NCBI RefSeq assembly: GCF_003148805.1
Contig: NZ_QGGX01000003.1
Coordinates: forward strand, 62,001 to 126,000
Direction: 5' to 3'
DNA: 64,000 nucleotides
From: Aminobacter sp. AP02
GTDB taxonomy: Bacteria > Pseudomonadota > Alphaproteobacteria > Rhizobiales > Rhizobiaceae
Of this stretch, positions 35,154 through 45,196 are shown piece by piece (the stretch's first letter is position 1; each line of letters begins with the position of its first letter). The translations under genes were made by a program, and so were the position numbers. Under the pieces are notes generated by a model that saw only the letters and a list, made by a program, of their open reading frames with translations, searched no databases and had not been told where the DNA came from.

Positions 35154-36692
35154 TCAGTCCATATGTGCCGCAGGTGCGCCGCCAACGGGCTGGCTGGTTG
35201 GCTTGCGCAACAGCAGCGCCAGCGGGATCGCGCAGAGCGACACGATCATCATCAGCTTGAAGTCGTCGATGTAGGAGATCATCAGCGACTGGATGTTGAC
35301 CATTCCATCTATCTGCGTCAGCGCCAACGGGTCGCCGGCCGCAGCACCGGGCGATATGGCCATCAGGTTGGGGTTGAACGCCGTGATGTTCGTCGACAGC
35401 TCCGCATGGTTGATCTGGATGTTGCGGGTCAACAGCACCGAGACGATCGAAATGCCGATCGACGATCCGATGTTGCGGACGAGACTGAACAGGCTCGCCG
35501 CATCGGTGCGGTGACGCGGCGCAAGCGTCGCGAACGCCACCGTCGATAGCGGCACGAACACCAGACCGAGCCCGAGTCCCTGGATCACTCCTGTCGAGAT
35601 GATCAGGAAAGCATCCATCTGCGGCGTGAAGCCTGTCATGTAATAGAGCGAGAGCGCCGTCAGCAGCAGGCCGGCGACAACCAGATAACGGTTGTCGACC
35701 AGGCGCACCAATCGCCCGACAAGCAGCATCGAGACCATGGTGCCGACGCCACGCGGCGCCATGACCAGACCGGTGGTGATGGTCGGATAGCCGTAGATGC
35801 GCGTCAGCATCGGCGGCAGAAGCGCAAGGCTCGCCAGCAGGATGACGCCGATGACGAAGATGAACACCAGCCCGGTCACGAAATTGCGGTCGGTGAATAT
35901 CTTCGGATCGAGGAACGTATTCTTGGACGTCGCCATGTGCACGGCGAAGACCCAGAACCCGGTGACGGCAAGCCCGAGCTCGATCCATATCTCGGCCGCG
36001 GAGAACCAATCGACCTCGCCGCCGCGGTCGAGCATGAGCTGGAGCGCGCCGACGCCCAGCGACAGCATCGCAAAACCGAAAAAGTCGAACCCGCGCAGAC
36101 GCTTGACGATGGTCGGCAGGTAGGCGGCCGAGCCCAGGAAAGCGACGATGCCCACCGGCAGGTTGATGAAGAACACCCAGCGCCAGTTGAAGCTCTCGGT
36201 CAGCCAGCCGCCGAGCGTCGGGCCGATGATCGGGCCGACCATGATGCCGGCACCCCACATGGCCATGGCCTGGCCGTGGCGCTCCTTGGGATTGATGTCG
36301 AGCAGGAAGGTCTGGCTCAGCGGCACGATCGCCGCGCCGAACACGCCCTGCAGCAGGCGGAACAGCACCATCGACTCCAGGCTCCAGGCAACACCGCAGA
36401 GCATCGACATGATGGTGAAGCCGACAACGGAAACCAGAAACAGTTCCTTGCGGCCGAAGCGGTCCGACAGCCAGCCGGTCAGCGGCGTCATGATGGCAGC
36501 CGCGACGATGTAGGACGTCAGCACCCAGTTGATCGTGTCCTGGGAAGCGCCAAGGTCGCCGACCATCGACGGCAACGCAACGTTGGCGATGGTGGTATCG
36601 AGCACCTGCATCACCGTCGCCAGCATGATGGCGATGGTGATCAGGCCGCGATGCGGCACCTCGGTGAGGGACTTTGTGGCTGACTGGCTCAT
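35154..36692 (-). CDS. DHA2-family multidrug efflux MFS transporter (EmrB-like)
   Basis: The 512-residue protein has 14 predicted membrane segments. The DHA2 motifs are present: motif A-type LSDRFGRKELF after the second helix, and motif C in the fifth-helix region (GPIIGPTLGGWL). With the EmrA-like adaptor and an outer-membrane channel it would pump hydrophobic drugs out of the cell. It lies 111 bp downstream of the adaptor gene on the same strand, third in a MarR-adaptor-pump operon. No outer-membrane factor gene is nearby. Confidence 0.93.
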   Translation of the reverse strand: MSQSATKSLTEVPHRGLITIAIMLATVMQVLDTTIANVALPSMVGDLGASQDTINWVLTSYIVAAAIMTPLTGWLSDRFGRKELFLVSVVGFTIMSMLCGVAWSLESMVLFRLLQGVFGAAIVPLSQTFLLDINPKERHGQAMAMWGAGIMVGPIIGPTLGGWLTESFNWRWVFFINLPVGIVAFLGSAAYLPTIVKRLRGFDFFGFAMLSLGVGALQLMLDRGGEVDWFSAAEIWIELGLAVTGFWVFAVHMATSKNTFLDPKIFTDRNFVTGLVFIFVIGVILLASLALLPPMLTRIYGYPTITTGLVMAPRGVGTMVSMLLVGRLVRLVDNRYLVVAGLLLTALSLYYMTGFTPQMDAFLIISTGVIQGLGLGLVFVPLSTVAFATLAPRHRTDAASLFSLVRNIGSSIGISIVSVLLTRNIQINHAELSTNITAFNPNLMAISPGAAAGDPLALTQIDGMVNIQSLMISYIDDFKLMMIVSLCAIPLALLLRKPTSQPVGGAPAAHMD

Positions 36693-36803
36693 TCGACCAA
36701 CCCTGGGACCTTGCGGCCGTCAAGCGGCGGCCCGAAAACCGGAGGGCCGGCCGCCATTGGCGGCCGGTTCAACCCGGAACTTTTGTGCGCGCTGCGGCGC
36801 TGC

Positions 36804-37952
36804 TTATTCCGCGGCCACGGCGTGGCCGAAGATGCTGCCGAAGCCGCGGGATACGCCGGTGTCGATCGACACCGTGGCACTCATGCCGGTGCGCAAGGCC
36901 AGCCCGCCATCGGCGGTATCGACCTTGACCCGCACGGGGATGCGCTGCGTGACCTTGACCCAGTTGCCGGTGGCGTTCTGGGCGGGCAGCAGCGAGAACT
37001 CCGCACCGGTGCCAGCGCCGATTGCCTCAACCGTGCCGCGGAAGGTTCGGTCGGGATAGGTGTCGAGCACGATCTCGGCTTCCTGGCCCGGCTTGATGTG
37101 GGTGAGCTGCGTTTCCTTGAAGTTTGCCTCGACCCACGTGTCGCCGGTCTCGACCAAGCTGAACAGCGCGGTGCCCGCACCTACGAACTGCCCGACCTTG
37201 AACGAAGCTGCCTGCGAGACCACACCATCGGCAGGTGCGCGAACTGTCGTCTGCGCCAGATTGAAGGCTGCGTTGTCACGCGCGGCCTGTGCCGCCAGCA
37301 CGGTGGGATGCTTGTCAGTCTCGATATCGGGATTGCCACCGAGTGCTGCCTTGGCGCTTACGATGCCCTGCGCGGCAGCGCTGTGCTGCTGCTGGGACTT
37401 GTCGAGTTCCATGCGCGCTTCATCCAGGGACGATTTGGTGTTCACACCCTTGGTGACCAGATCGTTGCTGCGGTCGAACTGGGCCTGGGCATAGTCGAGC
37501 CCACTGGCCGCGACGCGCTCCTGCGCGACCGCCTGACTGTAGGCGGCGCGAAGCTGCTCGACATTGAGGCGTGCGCCGGCGAGCGCGGCGTCGGCCTGCG
37601 CCAAAGCGATCCTGTAGGGCTCCGGATCGACCTCGAACAGGACGTCACCGGCCTTGACCATGGTGTTGTCGGCGACATCGACCTTGATGATCCGCCCTGC
37701 TTCCTCCGAGGCGATGATCATCCTGGCCTGGCGCAGATTGGCGTTTTCGGTTTCCTGGTAGCGGCCGCCGGTTACCCAGAAATAACCGCCACCGACCACC
37801 AGGGCCAGCGGCAGAGCCGCCATCAATACAAAGCGCCCACGCTTCTTCGGTGCCGGCGCAGGTGCAGCGACCGGCTGCTCAAGCTGAGTGACCACCGGGG
37901 CTGCGAGTTCGACCTTGGCGCTGTTTTCGTTCACTTTCGCGACCGCGTTCAT
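36804..37952 (-). CDS. HlyD/EmrA-family membrane fusion protein
   Basis: The 382-residue adaptor has a Pro/Ala-rich cytoplasmic N-terminus, one membrane helix (about 42-64, LMAALPLALVVGGGYFWV), a first biotinyl-lipoyl half (DNTMVKAGDVLFEVDPEPY), a coiled-coil hairpin (about 120-220) and a second lipoyl/beta-barrel half (VRAPADGVVSQ). ATG 37952 overlaps the marR stop as ATGA, indicating translational coupling and excluding the in-frame start at 37973. It links the EmrB-like pump to an outer-membrane channel. Confidence 0.93.
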   Translation of the reverse strand: MNAVAKVNENSAKVELAAPVVTQLEQPVAAPAPAPKKRGRFVLMAALPLALVVGGGYFWVTGGRYQETENANLRQARMIIASEEAGRIIKVDVADNTMVKAGDVLFEVDPEPYRIALAQADAALAGARLNVEQLRAAYSQAVAQERVAASGLDYAQAQFDRSNDLVTKGVNTKSSLDEARMELDKSQQQHSAAAQGIVSAKAALGGNPDIETDKHPTVLAAQAARDNAAFNLAQTTVRAPADGVVSQAASFKVGQFVGAGTALFSLVETGDTWVEANFKETQLTHIKPGQEAEIVLDTYPDRTFRGTVEAIGAGTGAEFSLLPAQNATGNWVKVTQRIPVRVKVDTADGGLALRTGMSATVSIDTGVSRGFGSIFGHAVAAE

Positions 37953-38428
37953 TTTGTCGTCTCTCTCAAACAATTCGCATCAGCGGGTTCGCCCGCAGAA
38001 AGGTTGTCGACTATGGCGCGCAGGCCGTGGACCGTGGCGAGCCGCTCTTCAGGTGAAAGCCCGGAAAGCGCCCGCTCATAGACCTCGCCGGCAACAGCCT
38101 TGACCTTGGTAAAGGCCTCACGGGCCTTGTCGGTCGGGAAGATCATGCGCACCCGCCTATCGGCATTGCCTTGACGGCGCTCGATCCAGCCGCCCTCCTC
38201 CATCCTGTCCAGCAGCCGTGAGACGCTGATCGGCTCGATTTCGAGAAGTTCGGCAAGACGCGCCTGCGCCACACCCTCTTCCTTGACCAGCCTGACAAGT
38301 AGTCGCCACTGCGCAGCCGACAGCCCAAATTCGCTTCCGCGCTGCTCAAAATTGCGACGCATGAGCCGCGCCGCGTCGTGGATGAGGAAGCCGAGCCTTT
38401 CGATGCCTTCGTTTTTCATGAGCGGCAT
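37949..38428 (-). CDS. MarR-family transcriptional regulator
   Basis: The 159-residue regulator has the winged helix-turn-helix at about 45-100 (LAELLEIEPISVSRLLDRMEEGGWIERR) including the DRR wing motif (NADRRVRMIF). Dimerisation helices lie at both ends. It heads the efflux operon and a 14-bp palindrome lies just upstream, so it probably represses its own operon until a phenolic or drug ligand binds. Starts at 38428 or 38419 are both possible; neither has a clear ribosome-binding site, so a short-leader transcript is possible. Confidence 0.92.
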   Translation of the reverse strand: MPLMKNEGIERLGFLIHDAARLMRRNFEQRGSEFGLSAAQWRLLVRLVKEEGVAQARLAELLEIEPISVSRLLDRMEEGGWIERRQGNADRRVRMIFPTDKAREAFTKVKAVAGEVYERALSGLSPEERLATVHGLRAIVDNLSAGEPADANCLRETTK

Positions 38429-38433
38429 ATATT

Positions 38434-38447
38434 ATAAGCATGCTTAT
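38434..38447. promoter_or_regulatory. palindromic MarR operator
   Basis: ATAAGCATGCTTAT is a perfect 14-bp palindrome with no spacer, 5 bp upstream of the marR start. It has the size and symmetry of MarR-family sites and would overlap the operon promoter. Binding is inferred. Confidence 0.65.
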
Positions 38448-38580
38448 CATTCAAGCGGCTATTTTGCATGGCACCATCGTATTGTGTTCACACTCTTGTG
38501 CGCTCACATGGCGAATGCGCCGCTATCATTCATGGCCACGCATCGCTTAGGAAAGCGCCAGACACAACGGGATCAATTGC

Positions 38581-39195
38581 ATGCAGGACAGGCCGCCGAA
38601 CCGGCGTCATATTCTCAAGGCCATTGCCGGCCTGGGCGTCATGGCGCCCCTGCCGCTTTGGGCCGCCCCAATGCCTTCAGTCGAAGATGTTGCCTTCGAT
38701 CCGGATATTCCGGTTCTTGGCAATCCAAAGGGCGACGTGACTGTGGTCGAATTCACCGACTACCAGTGCCCTTACTGCAAGCTGAGTTTCATAGAGCTCT
38801 CGAAGGTCATGGCCGAGGACGGCAACATTCGCGTGCTCCTGCGCGATTGGCCAATCTTTGGCGAGGTGTCACGCAACGCCGCGCTGCTGACCCTGGCCTC
38901 AAACAGCCAGGGGCGCTACGCCGACGCGGTCCGCACCCTGATGACCACTCGCGAACGCCTGACGTTCAGCAGCACGGCCGACCTTCTGAGCGATATCGGC
39001 GTCAGCGTCCCGCAAGCTCGCAGCGAAATCGACACACGCCGCGACACCTTCGTAAACCTGCTTGCGCGCAGCCATGCCCAGGCCACGGCTTTCCAGCTCA
39101 GGGGCACGCCCGGCTTTCTGATTGGCAAGTCCCTGTATAAGCGTGGCATGTCGGCTGACGACTTCCGCGAAGCCATCGCACTGGCACGCTCGTAA
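38581..39195 (+). CDS. DsbA-family thiol:disulfide oxidoreductase
   Basis: The 204-residue protein has a signal peptide (about 1-29, NRRHILKAIAGLGVMAPLPLWAA read in two parts), so it is periplasmic; an RR pair precedes the hydrophobic core, leaving Tat export possible. The thioredoxin active site CPYC is at residues 63-66 in FTDYQCPYCKLSF. The cis-Pro loop is RGTPGFLIG. It resembles DsbA/BdbD- or ScsC-type oxidoreductases that use H-x-x or CPYC centres to form or repair disulfides. It stands alone upstream of groES. Confidence 0.9.
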   Translation: MQDRPPNRRHILKAIAGLGVMAPLPLWAAPMPSVEDVAFDPDIPVLGNPKGDVTVVEFTDYQCPYCKLSFIELSKVMAEDGNIRVLLRDWPIFGEVSRNAALLTLASNSQGRYADAVRTLMTTRERLTFSSTADLLSDIGVSVPQARSEIDTRRDTFVNLLARSHAQATAFQLRGTPGFLIGKSLYKRGMSADDFREAIALARS

Positions 39196-39231
39196 ACCAA
39201 GGAATCTCGCTGTCACGAAGCTGTCGTTCCC

Positions 39232-39260
39232 TTGACAGTAAAAGGGCGACGGACTATCTC
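39232..39260 (+). promoter_or_regulatory. groES-groEL promoter (sigma-70-like)
   Basis: TTGACA (39232-39237) and TATCTC (39255-39260) are separated by 17 bp. The expected start point, near 39267, falls just before the CIRCE repeat, so repressor binding would block initiation. No canonical RpoH -10 was recognised. Confidence 0.7.
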
Positions 39261-39269
39261 AGCGGCACG

Positions 39270-39296
39270 TTAGCACTCGCTCGAAGTGAGTGCTAA
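39270..39296. promoter_or_regulatory. CIRCE element (HrcA operator)
   Basis: TTAGCACTC - 9 bp - GAGTGCTAA matches the CIRCE consensus with no mismatch. It lies between the promoter and the groES start, so HrcA should repress groESL except during heat shock. hrcA is not in this window. Confidence 0.96.
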
Positions 39297-39351
39297 CCAA
39301 GTCCGGCCAGCCCGGACCGAGGGTTCTCAACAGTTCACCGAGGAAGTTCAA

Positions 39352-39648
39352 ATGGCAAAGTCGAAGTTCCGCCCGCTTCATGACCGCGTGGTCGTTCGCC
39401 GGGTCGAATCCGAATCCAAGACCGCCGGCGGGATCATCATCCCCGATACGGCCAAGGAAAAGCCGCAGGAAGGCGAAATCGTCGCCGTCGGCTCTGGCGC
39501 TCGCGATGAAGCCGGCAAGCTCGTCCCGCTGGACGTCAAGGCTGGTGACCGCGTGCTGTTCGGCAAGTGGTCGGGCACCGAAGTTAAGCTCAATGGCGAA
39601 GACCTTCTGATCATGAAGGAATCCGACATCATGGGCATCATCGGCTAA
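39352..39648 (+). CDS. groES: co-chaperonin GroES
   Basis: The 98-residue protein is full-length Gro[22 protein letters not shown] opens the chain with the mobile loop at about residues 18-33 ([14 protein letters not shown] follows), and [22 protein letters not shown] closes it. It caps GroEL as a heptamer. ATG 39352 is preceded by an AGGAAG site; an in-frame upstream start at 39286 would lie within the CIRCE element and is rejected. groEL follows after 71 bp. Confidence 0.98.
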   Translation: MAKSKFRPLHDRVVVRRVESESKTAGGIIIPDTAKEKPQEGEIVAVGSGARDEAGKLVPLDVKAGDRVLFGKWSGTEVKLNGEDLLIMKESDIMGIIG

Positions 39649-39677
39649 TCGCCACCCATCCGCACCATCCAATCTGA

Positions 39678-41372
<1,695 letters not shown>

Positions 41373-41396
41373 TCCAGCCAACCGGCTCAACTACGG

Positions 41397-41422
41397 AAAG
41401 GGCGCCTTCGGGCGCCCTTTTT
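41397..41422 (+). terminator. intrinsic terminator of groESL
   Basis: AAAGGGCGCC - TTCG - GGCGCCCTTT forms a perfect 10-bp stem with a UUCG tetraloop followed by further T residues, 24 bases after the groEL stop. Confidence 0.93.
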
Positions 41423-41428
41423 CGTTAG

Positions 41429-41640
41429 TCACCCGCGCCACTTCTCAGCCTGAGTGATGTCGGTTCCTGGCCCACGCATGATCGAAACGCCACTGCCGGC
41501 AAGGGCGGCGATGCGCTCGTCAGCGACGCTGCCCTCGACAATCAGCGTCGTAATGTCGCCGGGCCCGCCAATCTGGTATGGTGATACGGCGCTAGCTTGT
41601 CGCTTGTCGCAAGAACCGCCGTTTCTGCGGAGCACGAAGT
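41429..41640 (-). pseudogene. remnant of a DeoR-family regulator (C-terminal part, frameshifted)
   Basis: On the minus strand one frame reads SAETAVLATSDKLA and then, from about 41595, a different frame reads AVSPYQIGGPGDITTLIVEG and AALAGSGVSIMRG. Joined, they resemble the C-terminal end of DeoR/GlpR-type sugar regulators, with a frameshift at about 41590-41597. Nothing upstream resembles the HTH domain, so only the last 60-70 codons survive. No function is expected. The assignment rests on eye comparison only. Confidence 0.45.
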
Positions 41641-41708
41641 GCCAGAGGTGGCGTGAGGACAGGCCTTCACCTTGTCTGAAAAATTCTCAAAAAAAATCGC
41701 AGCAAGGT

Positions 41709-41733
41709 GGAACCTTTTCCGGCGACGTTCGTT
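41709..41733 (+). promoter_or_regulatory. EcfG-type general stress response promoter
   Basis: GGAAC (41709-41713) and CGTT (41730-41733) are separated by exactly 16 bp, the alphaproteobacterial EcfG/RpoE2 consensus. It would start a transcript near 41740 reading into the small ORF and hairpin at 41759-41836. Confidence 0.6.
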
Positions 41734-41758
41734 TTGAGCAGGTCCGAGGTACGTCTGG

Positions 41759-41836
41759 ATGGAGCAATCCAAAAGGAATTCCAAAGGACAAATAGGACGC
41801 CTCCAGCACCATAAACGGGTGCCGGAGGCGTTCTGA
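41759..41836 (+). CDS. candidate 25-residue basic peptide or small stress RNA
   Basis: A 25-codon frame starts at ATG 41759, 8 nt after GAGGT, and stops at 41836. The peptide is basic (two Lys-Arg pairs, two adjacent His) with no signal or membrane segment. The last third of the frame coincides with a strong hairpin (41797-41831). It lies directly downstream of an EcfG-type promoter. It could be a small stress protein, or the ORF could be incidental within a roughly 95-nt non-coding RNA ending at the hairpin. I know of no homologue. Confidence 0.35.
   Translation: MEQSKRNSKGQIGRLQHHKRVPEAF
41797..41831. terminator. strong hairpin in the groEL-patatin gap
   Basis: ACGCCTCC-A-GCACC, a 7-nt loop, then GGTGC-C-GGAGGCGT form a 13-pair stem with one A/C mismatch. 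The T-tract is weak on both strands. It probably ends the short transcript on the plus strand and the patatin transcript on the minus strand. Confidence 0.6.
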
Positions 41837-41865
41837 TTCATGCCGTCCAGCCTTTCCGTGCCCGG

Positions 41866-43311
41866 TCAATTCGCGTTGCCTGACGCAATCTGCAGCGCAT
41901 CAAGGACACCGGCATGGTGGCGTATGTCGGCGACAGCCTCCTTGAGCGTATCATTGACCCGAATTGCCTCGCGTCCAGCCGCGATGGTGAGGTCAACCTG
42001 CTCGATCGGCAGCTTCAGTCTGGTTGGAACGCGGTTGAGCTTTGCCTGCGCCGACGTATCGAGATCGGCAAATGACAGGTGCTCGACGACAAGGCGCACG
42101 TCGCGGCAGTCCCATCCAGAAAGTGAACCCCGCAGGCGCCTGACCGCCTCGGCCGAGAGGCTGCAGCGATAGCGGATGAGTTCGCCGCGCCACTCGCCGA
42201 CGGCAAATTTCAGCGCGTCCAACTGATCGCGAACCGAGGCTGAAAAGGAGGTGTTGGTCACGGCTTCCAAAAGGTTGGGCAGCTTGGGGCCGTTTATCCG
42301 CTCACCCCAATCCACCTCGTCGTCGCGGCCCGCATCGGCAACGATGAACAGCAGCGTCCGCAGCTTGACCGCTGCCGCCGGCGATAGCGGACCGTAAGGC
42401 GTGCCGGCCGACGAGCGCTCGATGGTAAAGCCCGTGATGCCCAGATTGTCGGTCAGGCCGCCGTCGAGCAGCTTCACATATTCGAGGCGATCGGTCTCCT
42501 GGTAAGCCTTCAAGGCGCCAGCATAGGCCTTGAGCCTGGTCGACGCGTCAGTGTCGGCAAGCGCACGGCTCAGCCACTCAGGCTTGCGGTAGCCGCAGTT
42601 CGGGCTGGTGGCCGAGATGACGACGGGCGCAAAGATGACGGGAACCGCGGCCGACGCGGCAACGGCATCCGCCAGCCGAACCTTGTCGAGATCGCTGCAC
42701 AAGGCGGCGAACGTGTCATAGGTGAACAGGAAGGGCGTGCGATTGTAGATATCGGAAGCGTTTATCCAAACGATGGGGGCATCAGGGCGTCGAAAATTGG
42801 CATAGGTCGCGCCATTGAACAGGTTGTCCTCGAGCCATCTGGCGAAGCTGTTGCGGTCATTGACGCCGCCATTGAACGCACGCGCCAGATTGAGCGGCGA
42901 TATGGTCGATTTCCTGAGATAGGCCTCGGCGTCGCGGATGAGAAACCGCTCGCGAAAGTCGTGGTAGTCGTCCCTCCCCCGGTAGCCAAAGTACGAGGCG
43001 GTAACCGCCCCGCCAGACGCGCCCGAAATCATGCGAATGTTGTCAACGAGGCTGCGCGTAACCGGTTGCTCGTCGATGATGGTGGCGTCGAGTTCGCGCA
43101 ACACGCCATAAGCGAAGGCCGCCGCGCGCATGCCACCGCCAGAAAAGGCTAGTCCCACCACCGTCGAGCCGTCGTCGCCTGGCTCCGGGATGAATTCCGG
43201 TGAGGATTCGCCGACCTGGGTTGTAAGGGTGTTGATCGGACCGACATCACCGGCCACGCAGCCGGCCAATGAAAGAGCCGCAGACAACGCCGCACAAACT
43301 GCCCACCGCAT
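41866..43311 (-). CDS. patatin-like phospholipase lipoprotein
   Basis: The 481-residue protein has a signal peptide with lipobox (LSLAGC, Cys at about 18), so it is membrane-anchored. The patatin fold is shown by the oxyanion motif FSGGGMRAAAFAYG (about 55-68), the nucleophile elbow GASGG (about 97-101) and the catalytic Asp in DGGLTDNLG. It is longer than the RssA-type protein at 18542-19363, with an added C-terminal helical region. It probably deacylates envelope lipids. It has its own promoter region divergent from csbD. Confidence 0.9.
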   Translation of the reverse strand: MRWAVCAALSAALSLAGCVAGDVGPINTLTTQVGESSPEFIPEPGDDGSTVVGLAFSGGGMRAAAFAYGVLRELDATIIDEQPVTRSLVDNIRMISGASGGAVTASYFGYRGRDDYHDFRERFLIRDAEAYLRKSTISPLNLARAFNGGVNDRNSFARWLEDNLFNGATYANFRRPDAPIVWINASDIYNRTPFLFTYDTFAALCSDLDKVRLADAVAASAAVPVIFAPVVISATSPNCGYRKPEWLSRALADTDASTRLKAYAGALKAYQETDRLEYVKLLDGGLTDNLGITGFTIERSSAGTPYGPLSPAAAVKLRTLLFIVADAGRDDEVDWGERINGPKLPNLLEAVTNTSFSASVRDQLDALKFAVGEWRGELIRYRCSLSAEAVRRLRGSLSGWDCRDVRLVVEHLSFADLDTSAQAKLNRVPTRLKLPIEQVDLTIAAGREAIRVNDTLKEAVADIRHHAGVLDALQIASGNAN

Positions 43312-43371
43312 CCATTCCCCCGACTTCTGGTTCGATCAGCCTGCCTGGCCGGATCTGAACTTCGAAACAGC

Positions 43372-43396
43372 GGAACCCCTCGGCATCCCGCACGTT
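43372..43396 (+). promoter_or_regulatory. EcfG-type promoter of csbD
   Basis: GGAAC (43372-43376) and CGTT (43393-43396) are 16 bp apart, matching the general stress response consensus. The csbD start is 29 bp downstream, an appropriate leader length. CsbD-family genes are known general stress genes. Confidence 0.78.
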
Positions 43397-43425
43397 GTTC
43401 TGCCATACGTCACAGGAGATGCGAA

Positions 43426-43605
43426 ATGGTGAACAGGGACCAGGTCAAGGGTGTTGCCAAGCAGGTTTCCGGCTCGGTCAAGGAGGCAGCCGGCAAGGCC
43501 ACCGGCGACAGACAGACCCAGGCAAAAGGCACCGCAGAAAGGATCGCCGGCAAGGTTCAGAAAGCTTACGGCGACACCAAAGAGAAGATCAAGAAGGCAC
43601 TTTGA
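43426..43605 (+). CDS. CsbD-family stress protein
   Basis: The 59-residue hydrophilic, Lys-rich protein matches Csb[21 protein letters not shown], then [20 protein letters not shown] and a KxYGDTKEK end. CsbD proteins are abundant general stress proteins of unknown mechanism. The gene is preceded by AGGAG and an EcfG-type promoter and followed by an intrinsic terminator, so it is a one-gene unit in the general stress regulon. A long open frame in another phase runs through it from the fumC gene and is an artefact. Confidence 0.92.
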   Translation: MVNRDQVKGVAKQVSGSVKEAAGKATGDRQTQAKGTAERIAGKVQKAYGDTKEKIKKAL

Positions 43606-43624
43606 CTTCGCGCACAGCGCAAAC

Positions 43625-43648
43625 AAAGGCGGCTCCGGCCGCCTTTTT
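43625..43648 (+). terminator. intrinsic terminator after csbD
   Basis: AAAGGCGGC - TCCG - GCCGCCTTT forms a perfect 9-bp stem with a T5 run, 20 bases past the csbD stop. It separates csbD from fumC. Confidence 0.93.
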
Positions 43649-43775
43649 CCGTGTCCTTGGCGTCGATATCCTCCTTGAACCGATTAGGTTTCCCGCGCTT
43701 CCCAATCTCCCCTTGAAGCCTTGTGTGCAACGCGATAGGCCGATGCCCGCAACGAGATTTTCCGGAGACCTGATC

Positions 43776-45173
43776 GTGACAGCCCAGAAGACCAGAACCG
43801 AGACCGACACCTTCGGACCAATCGAGGTCGCTTCCGACCGCTATTGGGGCGCGCAGGCGCAACGCTCGCTCGGCAACTTCAAGATCGGCTGGGAAAAGCA
43901 GCCTTTGTCGGTCGTCCGCGCACTCGGCATCGTCAAGCGCGCCTGTGCCGAAGCCAACATGGCGCTCGGCCGCCTCGACCCCAAGATCGGCAATACGGTT
44001 GTGGCTGCCGCGCAGGAAGTCATCGACGGCAAGCTCAACGACCACTTCCCGCTGGTCGTCTGGCAGACCGGTTCAGGTACGCAGTCGAACATGAACGCCA
44101 ACGAAGTGATCTCCAACCGCGCCATCGAGATGCTGGGCGGCGAGATGGGCTCCAAGAAGCCAGTTCATCCCAACGACCACGTCAACATGAGCCAGTCGTC
44201 GAACGACACTTATCCGACGGCCATGCATATCGCCTGCGCCGAGCGTATCGTCCATGACCTGCTGCCGGCGCTGAGGCACCTGCATGCGGCACTCGACAAG
44301 AAGGCGCGAGAATTCGACCACATCATCAAGATCGGCCGCACCCACACCCAGGATGCGACGCCGCTGACGCTGGGCCAGGAGTTCGGCGGATACGCCGCCC
44401 AGGTCGCATCTTCGATCAAGCGCATCGAACTGACCCTGCCCGGCCTCCAGGAACTCGCCCAGGGCGGCACGGCCGTCGGCACCGGGCTCAACGCGCCTAT
44501 CGGCTTCGCCGAGAAGGTGGCCGAACAGATCGCCGCCATCACCGGTCTTGCCTTCGTCACCGCGCCCAACAAGTTCGAAGCGCTCGCCGCTCACGATTCA
44601 ATGGTGTTCAGTCATGGCGCCATCAACGCTACGGCCGCAGCACTGTTCAAGATTGCCAACGACATCCGTTTCCTTGGTTCGGGCCCGCGCTCGGGTCTTG
44701 GCGAGCTGTCGCTGCCGGAAAACGAGCCGGGTTCGTCGATCATGCCGGGCAAGGTCAATCCGACCCAGTGCGAAGCGCTGACCCAGGTCTGCGTACAAGT
44801 GTTCGGCAACAACGCGGCACTCACCTTCGCCGGCAGCCAGGGCCACTTCGAACTCAACGTCTATAACCCTGTCATGGCCTACAACTTCCTGCAGTCGGTG
44901 CAGTTGATGGCCGATGCGGTTGTCTCGTTCACCGACAATTGCGTCGTCGGCATCGAGGCGCGCGAAGACAACATCAAGGCAGCCCTCGACCGCTCGCTGA
45001 TGCTGGTCACCGCGCTTGCGCCGACCATCGGCTATGATAACGCGGCCAAGATCGCCAAGACCGCGCACAAGAATGGCACGACACTGCGCGAGGAAGCCTT
45101 GGCGACCGGACTGGTCTCGGCCGAAGACTACGACCGGATCGTGCGCCCGGAAGACATGACCCATCCGGGTTGA
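43776..45173 (+). CDS. fumC: class II fumarate hydratase FumC
   Basis: The 465-residue enzyme interconverts fumarate and malate in the TCA cycle. The superfamily signature [11 protein letters not shown] is around residues 320-330, and the active-site segments [11 protein letters not shown] (about 103-113) and the [14 protein letters not shown] region are present. It is oxygen-stable and iron-free. I chose GTG 43776, preceded by GGAGA, because the family N-terminus begins close to this residue; ATG 43743 would add 11 residues. A very long G+C-rich hairpin follows the stop. Confidence 0.94.
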   Translation: MTAQKTRTETDTFGPIEVASDRYWGAQAQRSLGNFKIGWEKQPLSVVRALGIVKRACAEANMALGRLDPKIGNTVVAAAQEVIDGKLNDHFPLVVWQTGSGTQSNMNANEVISNRAIEMLGGEMGSKKPVHPNDHVNMSQSSNDTYPTAMHIACAERIVHDLLPALRHLHAALDKKAREFDHIIKIGRTHTQDATPLTLGQEFGGYAAQVASSIKRIELTLPGLQELAQGGTAVGTGLNAPIGFAEKVAEQIAAITGLAFVTAPNKFEALAAHDSMVFSHGAINATAAALFKIANDIRFLGSGPRSGLGELSLPENEPGSSIMPGKVNPTQCEALTQVCVQVFGNNAALTFAGSQGHFELNVYNPVMAYNFLQSVQLMADAVVSFTDNCVVGIEAREDNIKAALDRSLMLVTALAPTIGYDNAAKIAKTAHKNGTTLREEALATGLVSAEDYDRIVRPEDMTHPG

Positions 45174-45196
45174 TTGCCCTTTGTCTGAACCTGGAG

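Noticed and set aside
35146..36723. A second long minus-strand frame overlapping emrB
   Set aside because: It is the same strand in another phase; the emrB frame shows transporter motifs and hydrophobic helices, this one is Arg/His-rich low complexity.
37949..37973. EmrA start at 37973
   Set aside because: It would overlap marR by 25 nt, while 37952 forms a standard ATGA coupling.
43395..43775. N-terminal extension of fumC reaching back over csbD
   Set aside because: csbD in another frame has its own promoter, ribosome-binding site and terminator, and the fumarase family starts near 43776.
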